From IMG/VR virus record IMGVR_UViG_3300028765_000021, positions 1 through 46,710 of that record: DNA of 46,710 nucleotides; one strand, given 5' to 3'. The notes below the pieces were generated by a model that saw only the letters and a program-made list of their open reading frames with translations, was not told where the DNA came from and made no database searches. This document shows, piece after piece, positions 19,546 through 28,317 of this stretch (within the stretch, counting starts at the first letter, position 1; each line of letters begins with the position of its first letter). This DNA is from a virus. Made by a program: the position numbers and the translations under genes.

Positions 19546-20012
19546 TAGTTTCCTCCCAGAACGGTTGCGATGACGTTCAGTGCGGTTTTCGCGCCAATCA
19601 TGGCGAGATCGAAGTCTTGCCTGGCAGTAGCGGACTTGATGTGCAAATCGCCATCGGCCTGCAACTGCGCGATGCCGGTGATTGCTGTATTGGCGCAGGT
19701 CACAGCCGCCCCAGCGGTCCCAGCTGCTCCAATACAGGTGTTGGTGGTCTGGTCGAGCGTTGCGATAGTCTCGACAGATTGCTGGATGAACAGGTGGTCG
19801 GAGTCTGAAATGACCACACATCCGGCAGTTCCCGCTTGCGCGCATGCCTTGCCCTGATTGTAGGCCGCGATCTCGCCCTGCTGAAGGCCTTGGACGACGA
19901 TCATTGCCTGTTCTGAGGCTGTGGCTGCTTTCTGGAGTTGCGATTGGTTGGCGGGGCAGCCAGTAAGCAGGCTGGCGCATAGGACGCAAAGAAAGACGGC
20001 GATTCTCTTCAT
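19545..20012 (-). CDS. Lipoprotein of the lysis block, possible outer-membrane spanin
   Basis: From ATG 20012 (AAGGAG five bases before it) the product has 155 residues. Residues 1-19 are a lipoprotein signal peptide: Met-Lys-Arg, a hydrophobic core, and the lipobox Leu-Thr-Gly-Cys, so Cys19 would be acylated. The mature part is Gln/Ala/Thr-rich with four cysteines. In phages of Gram-negative hosts the lipoprotein of the lysis cassette is usually the outer-membrane spanin that fuses the membranes. This one is longer and less Pro-rich than Rz1. An ATGA overlap joins it to the gene upstream. Confidence 0.8.
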   Translation of the reverse strand: MKRIAVFLCVLCASLLTGCPANQSQLQKAATASEQAMIVVQGLQQGEIAAYNQGKACAQAGTAGCVVISDSDHLFIQQSVETIATLDQTTNTCIGAAGTAGAAVTCANTAITGIAQLQADGDLHIKSATARQDFDLAMIGAKTALNVIATVLGGN

Positions 20013-20329
20013 GATTTCTCCTTCACCGGCACTGCTGCCGGGTCGATGGGTTCGAGTTCCGCCGCGACGTTCTCTACTTTCGTAGCAGGCGGGAACGTGG
20101 CGGGCATGGTTAGATTGGGCGGCATCCGGTAGAGATGCGCGAGCGCGGCAATGGCGGCAGTGGCAGCGTATCCAGTGAGCTTGTTGATTCCGCCCCGCGT
20201 CCAGTCGATCTTCCCGGAGGCCATCTCGTCCTGAATCCCTGAGACAATAGCGCCGACCGCCGCGCTGGATACAGTAACGAAAATCGGATTGCTGCGAATC
20301 TTTGCCCACAACGCAGTCAGCTTATTCAT
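20009..20329 (-). CDS. Membrane protein of the lysis block, candidate holin
   Basis: Starting at ATG 20329 the product has 106 residues, with a hydrophobic segment around residues 18-34 (Phe-Val-Thr-Val-Ser-Ser-Ala-Ala-Val-Gly-Ala-Ile-Val) and a second around 50-65 (Ala-Thr-Ala-Ala-Ile-Ala-Ala-Leu-Ala), then a Pro-rich acidic tail ending Lys-Glu-Lys-Ser. Two helices and the place beside the lysozyme suit a class II holin. It overlaps both neighbours. Confidence 0.65.
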   Translation of the reverse strand: MNKLTALWAKIRSNPIFVTVSSAAVGAIVSGIQDEMASGKIDWTRGGINKLTGYAATAAIAALAHLYRMPPNLTMPATFPPATKVENVAAELEPIDPAAVPVKEKS

Positions 20330-20537
20330 GGTTGTCCTTTTTGTCTGCGCGGTCCATTGCAGAGTCGCGGCCTTCAATGTTGCCCTCTGCGCGGTCTGCT
20401 CTGCTGCGATATTCCAGCAAGCCATCGGTTTTGATCGCCAATCTTCGAATACCTAAGCGATTCCAGATTACACCGGCAGAGCCAAGGATGCCAAGTACCC
20501 ACCCGCCCCATCCTTCGATGTTTTCCTTGGTAATCAT
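20322..20537 (-). CDS. Single-pass membrane protein with charged helix
   Basis: ATG 20537 overlaps the previous TGA. The 71-residue product has one hydrophobic segment (Gly-Trp-Val-Leu-Gly-Ile-Leu-Gly-Ser-Ala-Gly-Val-Ile-Trp, about 10-24) followed by a strongly charged helix with Arg-Ala-Asp-Arg-Ala-Glu and Ala-Met-Asp-Arg-Ala-Asp-Lys-Lys. This N-in, helical periplasmic layout is what an inner-membrane spanin looks like, so with the lipoprotein downstream it could form a two-component spanin. The assignment is tentative. Confidence 0.65.
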   Translation of the reverse strand: MITKENIEGWGGWVLGILGSAGVIWNRLGIRRLAIKTDGLLEYRSRADRAEGNIEGRDSAMDRADKKDNHE

Positions 20538-20689
20538 TTTGGCTTCACTCCCTGCTCTGCGAGCCATTCCGCATGCTTCTTGTCCAGTTCGATTCCCGTC
20601 TTGGTTGCGGGCGTCGGCTGTGGCGGAACAGGGAGCGGACTCGGGTTATTGGGATCAGGCTGGATCGGCGGGTTCGGCTTCGTGGGCAT
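20534..20689 (-). CDS. 51-residue proline-rich peptide
   Basis: ATG 20689 opens a frame of 52 codons ending in an ATGA overlap with the next gene. The first half is almost only Pro, Asn, Thr and Gln (Pro-Asn-Pro-Pro-Ile-Gln-Pro-Asp-Pro), and the second half is a helix with Lys-Lys-His-Ala-Glu-Trp-Leu-Ala-Glu-Gln-Gly. Embedded between membrane protein genes, it may be a spacer-like lysis accessory. Function unknown. Confidence 0.6.
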   Translation of the reverse strand: MPTKPNPPIQPDPNNPSPLPVPPQPTPATKTGIELDKKHAEWLAEQGVKPK

Positions 20690-20697
20690 TGGTCACC

Positions 20698-21006
20698 TCA
20701 GTGGGAATGGACTGTCGAGGTCTGCGGAGGAAACTGCGTAGAGGATACCACCGACGGGTCAAGTCTGCTTACCTTTCCACGTGCTTCGAGCGAGCCGAAC
20801 CAGACACCCAGCGCCACTATCGAGATGCTGATAACCCACGCCACCACCTTGAGCACTAAAGTAGCGCCGCTGATCTGGCCGGCGAGGTTGGACATCTCTG
20901 TACCCAGATGAGCCTGGCCTTGCTTGAGCGATTCAATGTCGCCCCGGTTCTGCGCGTGATGAGCGTCCATCAGTTGCCGCAAGCCGTCCGCTTCAGTGCT
21001 TCCCAT
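20698..21006 (-). CDS. XhlA-like membrane protein, candidate holin or holin partner
   Basis: ATG 21006 has AAGGAG six bases before it. The 102-residue product begins with a helical coiled-coil part (Leu-Arg-Gln-Leu-Met-Asp, Ile-Glu-Ser-Leu-Lys-Gln), continues with one membrane helix (about 49-70, Val-Leu-Lys-Val-Val-Ala-Trp-Val-Ile-Ser-Ile-Ser-Ile-Val-Ala) and ends with a Ser/Thr tail. A coiled coil before one membrane helix is the XhlA/haemolysin layout found beside phage lysins. It heads the lysis cluster, directly after the fibre genes. Confidence 0.7.
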   Translation of the reverse strand: MGSTEADGLRQLMDAHHAQNRGDIESLKQGQAHLGTEMSNLAGQISGATLVLKVVAWVISISIVALGVWFGSLEARGKVSRLDPSVVSSTQFPPQTSTVHSH

Positions 21007-21055
21007 CTGCGTCTCCTTGTTGACCACGTTCCCTCTTCCTTTGCGGGCCAAGTTT

Positions 21056-22294
21056 TTATACCGGGCCATAAACCCAGAAGATCTTCCCGCTCTGGCACTT
21101 CGCGAACACCACATTCTTTGCCCACTGACTCTGATGCTGGAAGACCTCGGCGTTCGATCCGGTGCAATTTGTATTTGGAATCGTGCCGGTGTTCTGCCAT
21201 GTCACACCGTTGTCGCTGGAGACTAGATTCCATTTCGTGTTCGAGGTGTGCTCTTGAACGCTCCAATAGAATTTAGTCCCATAGAGCCATCCCATTGAGG
21301 AAATCCCATTCTGGAAGGCCACGCAATGAGTCCCGTCATAGGGGTAAACGCACGTGCTATTGGTCACGGCTCCAGTGGAGAGGTTCATTGACGAGACGCC
21401 ATTGGGGTACGTCGACGTCTGCTGGATGAGCAGCACAGAGGAATCGGACGCAAGGCTGTTGCCATTGCCTGTGTAGCCTGAAGTTAAATACTGGCCACAG
21501 GAAGCAAAGCTGGTGGGGAAGCCAAGCAGCACGCCCTCGCCGAAGGTGAATAGGCGCTCCGTTCCGCTAAGCACCGCGTCGTTGATCGTATAAAGACTGC
21601 CGGCAGTGCGCGAACCGCAGATGGAGAGCGTGTAGACATTCGCCGCCACATTTGAAAATGTCGTCCCGCCAACAGACGTAGACCGCCAGATATTGCCGCT
21701 CCGGGCGGGGATGAAATAGCTGTATCCAGCCACGTCTTGCGCGAATTGATAGATATCGCTCCCGCCCGTGGTGGAGGAAGTGTACCCGCCAACCGGACTC
21801 CACGACGGCGATACCGTGGAACCGTTCCAGACAAGAACATCCAGAGCGGTCGCGTTGTTGGTGCTCGTGTTATTGCTCATCGAAAATAACACGTTTCCGC
21901 TCCCATCGACGAACAAACTTACTCCGTATTCGGTCCCGCACGCTGTGCATGTGGCCGATGTGATCGTACCCAGAGCGACCCAGCTATTCGCTGAGGGATT
22001 TGCAGCGAGAGACGCTGTATCCCAACGGTACAAATAAGTGACCCAGTTTGGACTGGTGCCTGTCGTCACTTCTGCATAGGTGTAATTGTCAGCCTGGTTC
22101 GAGAACAGATTCCCGCCTGCCGATAGAGATGTGAAAATGGACGGCATGGCGATCTGATTCCACGCAGGGACGGGCGTTATCGGCGCTGGCGCCGGGCCTA
22201 GAAAGACACTTCCATTCACCAGCGTGTCATTCTGCGCCAGCGCTATCGAGCAACAGAGGATCGCGAATATCAGGATGTTTTTTACTGTATCCAT
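21056..22294 (-). CDS. Secreted Asp-box (BNR) beta-propeller-like protein
   Basis: From ATG 22294 the product has 412 residues. Residues 1-20 are a Sec signal peptide: Met-Asp-Thr-Val-Lys-Asn, a core of Ile, Leu, Phe and Ala, and cleavage after Ala-Leu-Ala before Gln. The mature chain is rich in Ser, Thr, Asn, Gly and Trp, with a clear Asp-box Ser-Ser-Asp-Asn-Gly-Val-Thr-Trp near the C-terminus and several looser ones, as in sialidase-type propellers. It overlaps the end of the giant fibre gene and comes before the lysis genes. It may bind or cut host surface sugars. A phage virion protein would not normally carry a signal peptide. Confidence 0.8.
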   Translation of the reverse strand: MDTVKNILIFAILCCSIALAQNDTLVNGSVFLGPAPAPITPVPAWNQIAMPSIFTSLSAGGNLFSNQADNYTYAEVTTGTSPNWVTYLYRWDTASLAANPSANSWVALGTITSATCTACGTEYGVSLFVDGSGNVLFSMSNNTSTNNATALDVLVWNGSTVSPSWSPVGGYTSSTTGGSDIYQFAQDVAGYSYFIPARSGNIWRSTSVGGTTFSNVAANVYTLSICGSRTAGSLYTINDAVLSGTERLFTFGEGVLLGFPTSFASCGQYLTSGYTGNGNSLASDSSVLLIQQTSTYPNGVSSMNLSTGAVTNSTCVYPYDGTHCVAFQNGISSMGWLYGTKFYWSVQEHTSNTKWNLVSSDNGVTWQNTGTIPNTNCTGSNAEVFQHQSQWAKNVVFAKCQSGKIFWVYGPV

Positions 22295-25200
22295 GTCGGC
22301 ACCATCGCTGTCGCTGCTGCGCAGTTCGTTCCTGAAGTTGCTTGCCCCAGACAAGTTGCACTCGCTGTTGCGCTGTAGACAAACCCCATCATGAACGAGT
22401 AACTACTGCCACCCGTGCATGCGGACCCGCAGCTAATTAACGATCCAGTGTTGGGATTGCCACCTAGACCATTCACCCCGAGCCGCACAAACGAGGTCGA
22501 GAACTCGCCCGGCGTTGCTGTGGCAACCACCGTAAATTCCGCTCCGTTGCCTATAGCCGTGGCCGAAGTGATGGTTCCCGCCGTCTGCTGATAAAGATTC
22601 ACGAAACCGCTAGAACACGTGTGTCCTGAGATGTTAGCGGTGGGGCAGATCCCGAATGTAAGCTGCCACGTTGGCGTGGCATTTGAGGTAAAGTCGAATG
22701 TCCACTTTAGATCAATGCCATGATGAGTTCCGTCTATCGTGTTCGCAGTCGAAGCCGTGGTGACGGTGCAGTAGTCGTTGAAGACCTGAAGCACTGTAGC
22801 GCCCGATTGATTGCCCACAAGATCGGTTCCCAAGGACGTGTTCGTGGTGGGAGTGCAGGCATTGAAGAGCGCTGAAAGCGAGGTCTGCCCGGTGCCTCCA
22901 TTCGCTACGGGAAGTGTACCCGTGATCGAGTGAGCAAGATCCAATTTCCCGTAAGTTGGGGCTGCTGAGCCGCTCGTATCGTTCTGTAGCACATCATAGG
23001 CCGGAGCGTTTGCAAGAGTTGCGGTAACGCTCCCGGTTGAAGCGCTGTTGTTGAGAACTACCGAATCGCCAGTGAAACTGTTTACCCCTCCGCTGGTAAG
23101 GTTGGCTGTGCAATATCCAGCCGCAGCCGCGGATAGGAAACTCGGGGTGACTGTGGAAACGTAAGTCGCTCCGGTTGCATAGGCATAGGACGTGATGGCG
23201 AGAGTAGTTTGTGTCGTGCTTGCTCCCGTCCAGCATTGGGTGATGATCGAATTGTAGTTCGCATTCGGGACCGTCAAACCGGCAACGGAGATAGTGCAAC
23301 TTGTAGCCGAGGCGCTAAAGGTGCAGTCTGGATTCAATGCGCTGCCGCCGCTTCCCCCACCGCCGCCACTGCTGTTGATTGTCTGGTTTGGCCATGAGCC
23401 GGTGATTGTAACGTTGGTTCCGGCAACAAGCGCTGGAGAGGATGTTCCGGTTCCCCCATTCGCTACAGCGAGCGGCGTGGTAACTGCGACTAGCTGCTTG
23501 CTTGAATTAGTGCCCACCAGTGTTGCCGATGCTGGAATGGCCGCGCCTTCAATCTGCACCACCGTGGCTGCGTTGGAGCCGCTGGTTGTTACGTCGCCAC
23601 TCAGTTCAGCCGCCGTCATAGCACTAGAGTTGCCGCGCATGAGTCCAGTAAGCGTGCTCCCAGTTCCAGTGCCGCCGTTGGCGATAGATACTGGTGTCGT
23701 GATTCCACCACCCGAAGAATTGTACTGCGGCGTCAACAGCACATTTTGGGTTCCCGTTCCCGCTGTGACCGCGATTCCTACTATCCAGACGCCGGTTGGC
23801 GGTGCTGATGTATAAGCCGTTCCTGAGTCGTGAACGTCGCCCCTCGTGGTTGTTCCTGTCACTACCCAGTCGTTGGCCACTGCGGTATTTTCAAAAACAA
23901 GATTTTGCACGCCAATGGGCGAGAGATAGCAGTTGCCGGTTGTGCCATATCCCGTTTCGACGGGGAAGGCAGGGACTGTGGTATCCGTGGTGAGAGGAAG
24001 AATGCAGTTCCCGGCGCTGTTGATCTTGGCCAGGTGCGCCTGTAAGGTTCCCGTGGTTCCGTCATTTGCGATTCCGCCGCCAGACTTGACGCTAACTACC
24101 GTCAGATTTCCGGCGCCGTCTGAAAGCGATTGCGGATCGCAAGTTGCGGTCGTTCCTGTCGAAGCCGCGCGGAACATTCCGCCCGCAGTTCCGCAACTGC
24201 TCACGGTCCCAGAACCTGCCGCGTTGGCCAGAACGAATTGGTCCGTAGCGATGTCGGTTGAGTTATCAGCGAGAGCCTGCGTAGTCGCAGTAGTTCCATT
24301 CGGCAGTGCGGGGGTTCCGCTGAGATTGGATGCGGTTCCTGTCGTGTTCTGGTTGAGCGTCGGAAAGCTGGTCATGTTCGCCGCGCTTATCGTCGGAGCC
24401 GTCTGGTAAGAGGGTGCGCCCGCTCCCCCGCTCGCCGGACCCGCCAGGACCGAGTTCTGCGCCGCATTGGACAGGGAAAAACTGAGGGCCGGTGTGCTCG
24501 TTGCCGTGGCCACGCTGCTCGTAAACAGCGGCGAAAGATTTCCCGCGCTGAAGCTGGTCACCGTTCCCGCTCCACTCGGCGTATGCCAGTTGCCGTCAGC
24601 TCCGCAATACTGCGTTGACGTTCCTCCGGTTGCGCAAGTCACCACCTGGCTGTTTGCGCTGCTCTCCGATGTGATGGCAGTGCCGCTGTTAATAGCAATG
24701 GAGTTGGTTTGGATCCCTCCGGCTGGCAACGATCCCCACCCATTATCATTCTCTGTGTACCGATCCCCTTGCTGAGTTGTCAGAAGAGGTTCGCTGACGG
24801 TTAAAGTCCCGGTCCCAGTCACGCCCTGTAAATAAATGGCAAAATACGGCCCCCCTGTATTTGTGGCGACGTTCGCAGCTGACATAACACGTTGATTTGT
24901 GCCGTTCACAGCCTGGTAGCTGTGGTAAAAGGTTCCGCATGAAGTTGTTGTGCAAAGGCCCACATAAACATGGCCTCCGGTGATGGTCGAAGCGTTGACC
25001 CCTGCACCAAAATAGTAGGAGGTTCCAAGTTGAAAATTGGGGATGGCAGTGGGAACGACAATAACGCCTGTTCCCGCAGTGCCGGATAGATTGTAACTGA
25101 ATGCGTTGTCACCATTCGCACCAACCCCGCCAACCACCGTAACCCCGCTTGGGCAGGTCCAGTAGATTCCACAACCAGACTTCATGTCCGTATCTGGGAG

Positions 25201-28200
25201 CAGGTTCACGGCCTGCTTGGCGGGGTTGACAAGCAACCAGTAAGTTCCATATTGGTCCTGAACGTCAACGCAGGTAAATGGCTGGAGTACGTTGGGCACA
25301 TTCAGATTTGTCGATCCCACCGTCAATGTTTGCGTGACTGAGGTCTCGCTGCAAGCCCTAAACTCGCGCCCATTGGCGAAAGCGGTTGCTGCGGGAATCA
25401 CTATCGGGACCGTACTCCAAATTGTTCCATCGGCAGGGCCAAAAGTGGCAGTCCCGCTGGTTACGTTTCTCAGATTCGGCAAAAGCCCCGCTCCGGGTCC
25501 GAACATCGGCTGCATTACCGATAGAAAGGCGTCGGCGAGGTGAGGGTGACCACCGATAAAGAATGTGTTCCCAGCTATAGTGCAAGTGGTGCTGTTGGGG
25601 TGCAAGCCGGGGAGTGACGACGCGATTGTCGCGCATCCGTTGGGCAACGTCGCGGCGGCCATGTCGCTATTCAGCGTAGCGTAGTCAAGATCGACAAATG
25701 CTCGTACATTCACGAAGAAGTCGAGCGCGCCATCGGCGAGAAGCTGATTGGCCACCGTTTGCACCACAGTGTCATACGCTGCCGTAGCGGCAGAAGAGGT
25801 GTCTGCGCTTTGGCGGATGGTTCCACCTAAAGCGAGCCGCGGGGGATTCTGCGTCAAGCTCGAAAGGTTGGTGTTGATTATCTGGGTAGGCGCCCCTTCC
25901 CAACCAAACACAAAGCCATTGCCGCTCGTGCAGTTGGCTGTGCATGTAACGATAAACGTGTGTGTCCCGCTTCCCGTGCCAACGAACCTTTGCGCAAACA
26001 TGGTTGGGTTGGTCGGATTGTTTATCGTCCCTACCGTTTGCCCACTGAACCCATAGCCGTTCACCGTGACTGGGCTTCCCCCATCCACTACAACTGTCGC
26101 CTGCTGAGTTCCGTTGTAGGTGGCGAGCCAGTTGAGATAGAGGGCCGTCGATGAGGTAAGCGTGGTGCAGCTAAGCGATGCCCCGGCTGATTGCAACTGA
26201 AGCGTGGTCACATTGCCGTAGGTGCCCGTTGCCACGGTTCCACTTGTAGTACAGGAGGCCGCAGAGTAGTTTCCCCCGCTGATTGTGTTCTCGACAGGGA
26301 TGGTCCTATTGGCCGCCAGAGAATATAGCTCCGCAGTGGCGTTCGCCACGCCGCCAGCGTTGGTACCCAGAGTGTTGGCGTCGTTGACGCAGCACAAAAC
26401 TGTGCTCCACATATTTCCAGTTCGCGAAGGCGCCGACAGCGAGTATGCCTGAGCCACCATATCTGCCGCTTGCGATCCGGTCACAGCGACATTTGTACCA
26501 TTCGCTCCAAGCTGAGCGTTCATCAAATTGACGTAGCATCCGCCTGGGTTGTCCGGCGCAAATGACCCGTTGCAACCCGTGATCGAATCACCTATATAAT
26601 TATTTCCCGGCAGAGAGTATGCATTGCCGCCATTGCCCCAGGATGGATTTGTACTTCCATTCTGAATCACCGTTCCGTAACCGCCTCCAGCGGGCAAACT
26701 CCCGCCGCCAGCGCAGCCCGCAATAATGCTCCCGTCTGTCGCCCAGCAGTTCGATCCTGATCCGCCGCTCGGCGCGCTTACCCCGGAAATCGTCAATATG
26801 CCAGCCGGGGAGATGGTAGATACAACGCCACTGTTCGATTCAGCGGCCTGCGTTGACACAAAGAAATTTTGAGACAGATCGAACCCGAAAGAGCCAGCAA
26901 TGCTGTTTGGATTCGCTATACCCACACTCCCGCTTACGATAGCGCCGCTTCCGCCGGAAGCTCCCGTTATCGTCAATGTTGGCGGGATTGTCCATATACC
27001 GTTTGTTGTGACAGTGCAGGCCAGGCCTCCAGTGCCCGACAGGCTGACCGAGCAAGTATCGGCACTTCCTCCGGTTCGCGTACCACCGGAAAGAGCGCAA
27101 GTTCCCGGAACTGTATAGCTGCTTCCTCCGCAAACTCCTTTGCTTGGGTTTAAGGTTCCTCCCGTGTTCTTGTTGGAGGCTGTTATGCCTACCCTCTGAG
27201 GGAGTGCCAGAGTTGGGCTAACCATGGGGTTGAGATCAATTCCATTGAACCCCGCCGACGTCTGCGACACGGCGTTTATTTGAATACTAGCTTGGCTCTG
27301 TGTCCCCGAATTCAAACTGTTTCGGCCAAACGTTATTGCGGGAAGCGAGTAGATACTGTTGAACGAGAAAGGGGAAAACGTGAGGTTCCCTTGACAGGGA
27401 TTGTAGATATTCATGGAGTATACGGGGTTTGTTCCTGGGAAGTAGATCCACGGGAAGATGTTGGTGCCCAGACCGCCGCAGTCAACGCTTTCGTAGGCAG
27501 TGTTGTTTCCACTCGCTACGATTGGCTCTAGGACTGGGTTATGAAGAAAGGGCCGGTCGATGAGGGGCGTAATGGAACCGAGCACCGGGCCCCCACCATT
27601 TTGAGTTTGATTCCCATTGAAGAGGCCGGTAAATCCGATAGTAGGCCAGCTAGGCTGAACCTCGAGGGTAACCGTTGCCCCAGTCCCCGCCCCATCGTTT
27701 ACAGTGACGCTTGGGGCCAGCGTGCAGGACGCGCTCGAAGCATTAGTTATATATGGATTTACGGAGCCGTGGATTTGGAGTGCGCTCACATCGTAACCAA
27801 GAACAGGCGGCGTGGTGCATGTCCCTCCGGTAACCGAGAAGGACGGGGACGTGTAGCCTGAGCCCACCGTATAAGATTGGATTTCCACGCTGTAATTGGA
27901 TTGCGTCTGATTGGAGCCGGAGGCGGCCGACCCAATCTGCACAAAGTTCGTTCCATCATTCCAGACACTCACGGTAGCGCCATTAGGAATGGTGACGCCG
28001 GTTCCACTTGCCCCTATGATCTGGATTGCCTGGGCACCTGTAGTGGCGTTCTCAATCGTGAAAGGAAAAGCCCCGGTGGGGGAGATGAGATTGCGCGTGG
28101 CGGTGAGGCTGGTCGAAGAAGTCGCTTTGATATAGAACGCGCTTGTCTCCTGCGCCGTCATCGTGCGGTCGGCATCTGAGGAAAAGATGAGAATGCCATT

Positions 28201-28317
28201 GTTGACGCACGGGAACCCCTGACATCCAATGTTGCCAGTCAGGTTGATCTGCGGGGCCGGAATCTGGGCAGCGCATGACGCGCAAACCGCCAGCACGAAT
28301 CCAATCAGCTTCCTCAT
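22282..28317 (-). CDS. Giant fibre-like protein with signal peptide and SGNH hydrolase domain
   Basis: The longest gene encodes 2011 residues and abuts the previous stop. Residues 1-17 form a Sec signal peptide (Met-Arg-Lys-Leu-Ile-Gly-Phe-Val-Leu, cleavage near Cys-Ala-Ala|Gln). Around residues 570-930 lies an SGNH/GDSL esterase-like domain: Ile-Gly-Asp-Ser-Ile-Thr with Ser578, Val-Asn-Asp-Ala-Asn and Gly-Gly-His-Pro-His with His924; the usual Asp three residues before this His is replaced by Ile. The C-terminal third has tail-fibre repeats (Ala-Asn-Gly-Gly-Thr-Gly at least three times) and a beta-rich tip. It probably deacetylates or binds host polysaccharide. The signal peptide is the odd part. 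Confidence 0.88.
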   Translation of the reverse strand: MRKLIGFVLAVCASCAAQIPAPQINLTGNIGCQGFPCVNNGILIFSSDADRTMTAQETSAFYIKATSSTSLTATRNLISPTGAFPFTIENATTGAQAIQIIGASGTGVTIPNGATVSVWNDGTNFVQIGSAASGSNQTQSNYSVEIQSYTVGSGYTSPSFSVTGGTCTTPPVLGYDVSALQIHGSVNPYITNASSASCTLAPSVTVNDGAGTGATVTLEVQPSWPTIGFTGLFNGNQTQNGGGPVLGSITPLIDRPFLHNPVLEPIVASGNNTAYESVDCGGLGTNIFPWIYFPGTNPVYSMNIYNPCQGNLTFSPFSFNSIYSLPAITFGRNSLNSGTQSQASIQINAVSQTSAGFNGIDLNPMVSPTLALPQRVGITASNKNTGGTLNPSKGVCGGSSYTVPGTCALSGGTRTGGSADTCSVSLSGTGGLACTVTTNGIWTIPPTLTITGASGGSGAIVSGSVGIANPNSIAGSFGFDLSQNFFVSTQAAESNSGVVSTISPAGILTISGVSAPSGGSGSNCWATDGSIIAGCAGGGSLPAGGGYGTVIQNGSTNPSWGNGGNAYSLPGNNYIGDSITGCNGSFAPDNPGGCYVNLMNAQLGANGTNVAVTGSQAADMVAQAYSLSAPSRTGNMWSTVLCCVNDANTLGTNAGGVANATAELYSLAANRTIPVENTISGGNYSAASCTTSGTVATGTYGNVTTLQLQSAGASLSCTTLTSSTALYLNWLATYNGTQQATVVVDGGSPVTVNGYGFSGQTVGTINNPTNPTMFAQRFVGTGSGTHTFIVTCTANCTSGNGFVFGWEGAPTQIINTNLSSLTQNPPRLALGGTIRQSADTSSAATAAYDTVVQTVANQLLADGALDFFVNVRAFVDLDYATLNSDMAAATLPNGCATIASSLPGLHPNSTTCTIAGNTFFIGGHPHLADAFLSVMQPMFGPGAGLLPNLRNVTSGTATFGPADGTIWSTVPIVIPAATAFANGREFRACSETSVTQTLTVGSTNLNVPNVLQPFTCVDVQDQYGTYWLLVNPAKQAVNLLPDTDMKSGCGIYWTCPSGVTVVGGVGANGDNAFSYNLSGTAGTGVIVVPTAIPNFQLGTSYYFGAGVNASTITGGHVYVGLCTTTSCGTFYHSYQAVNGTNQRVMSAANVATNTGGPYFAIYLQGVTGTGTLTVSEPLLTTQQGDRYTENDNGWGSLPAGGIQTNSIAINSGTAITSESSANSQVVTCATGGTSTQYCGADGNWHTPSGAGTVTSFSAGNLSPLFTSSVATATSTPALSFSLSNAAQNSVLAGPASGGAGAPSYQTAPTISAANMTSFPTLNQNTTGTASNLSGTPALPNGTTATTQALADNSTDIATDQFVLANAAGSGTVSSCGTAGGMFRAASTGTTATCDPQSLSDGAGNLTVVSVKSGGGIANDGTTGTLQAHLAKINSAGNCILPLTTDTTVPAFPVETGYGTTGNCYLSPIGVQNLVFENTAVANDWVVTGTTTRGDVHDSGTAYTSAPPTGVWIVGIAVTAGTGTQNVLLTPQYNSSGGGITTPVSIANGGTGTGSTLTGLMRGNSSAMTAAELSGDVTTSGSNAATVVQIEGAAIPASATLVGTNSSKQLVAVTTPLAVANGGTGTSSPALVAGTNVTITGSWPNQTINSSGGGGGSGGSALNPDCTFSASATSCTISVAGLTVPNANYNSIITQCWTGASTTQTTLAITSYAYATGATYVSTVTPSFLSAAAAGYCTANLTSGGVNSFTGDSVVLNNSASTGSVTATLANAPAYDVLQNDTSGSAAPTYGKLDLAHSITGTLPVANGGTGQTSLSALFNACTPTTNTSLGTDLVGNQSGATVLQVFNDYCTVTTASTANTIDGTHHGIDLKWTFDFTSNATPTWQLTFGICPTANISGHTCSSGFVNLYQQTAGTITSATAIGNGAEFTVVATATPGEFSTSFVRLGVNGLGGNPNTGSLISCGSACTGGSSYSFMMGFVYSATASATCLGQATSGTNCAAATAMVPTWIQ

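Noticed and set aside
20041-20075. tRNA T-arm-like GGGTTCGAGTTCC
   Set aside because: No acceptor, D or anticodon arm around it; it lies in the coding frame of a lysis-block membrane protein. No tRNA gene was found in the window.
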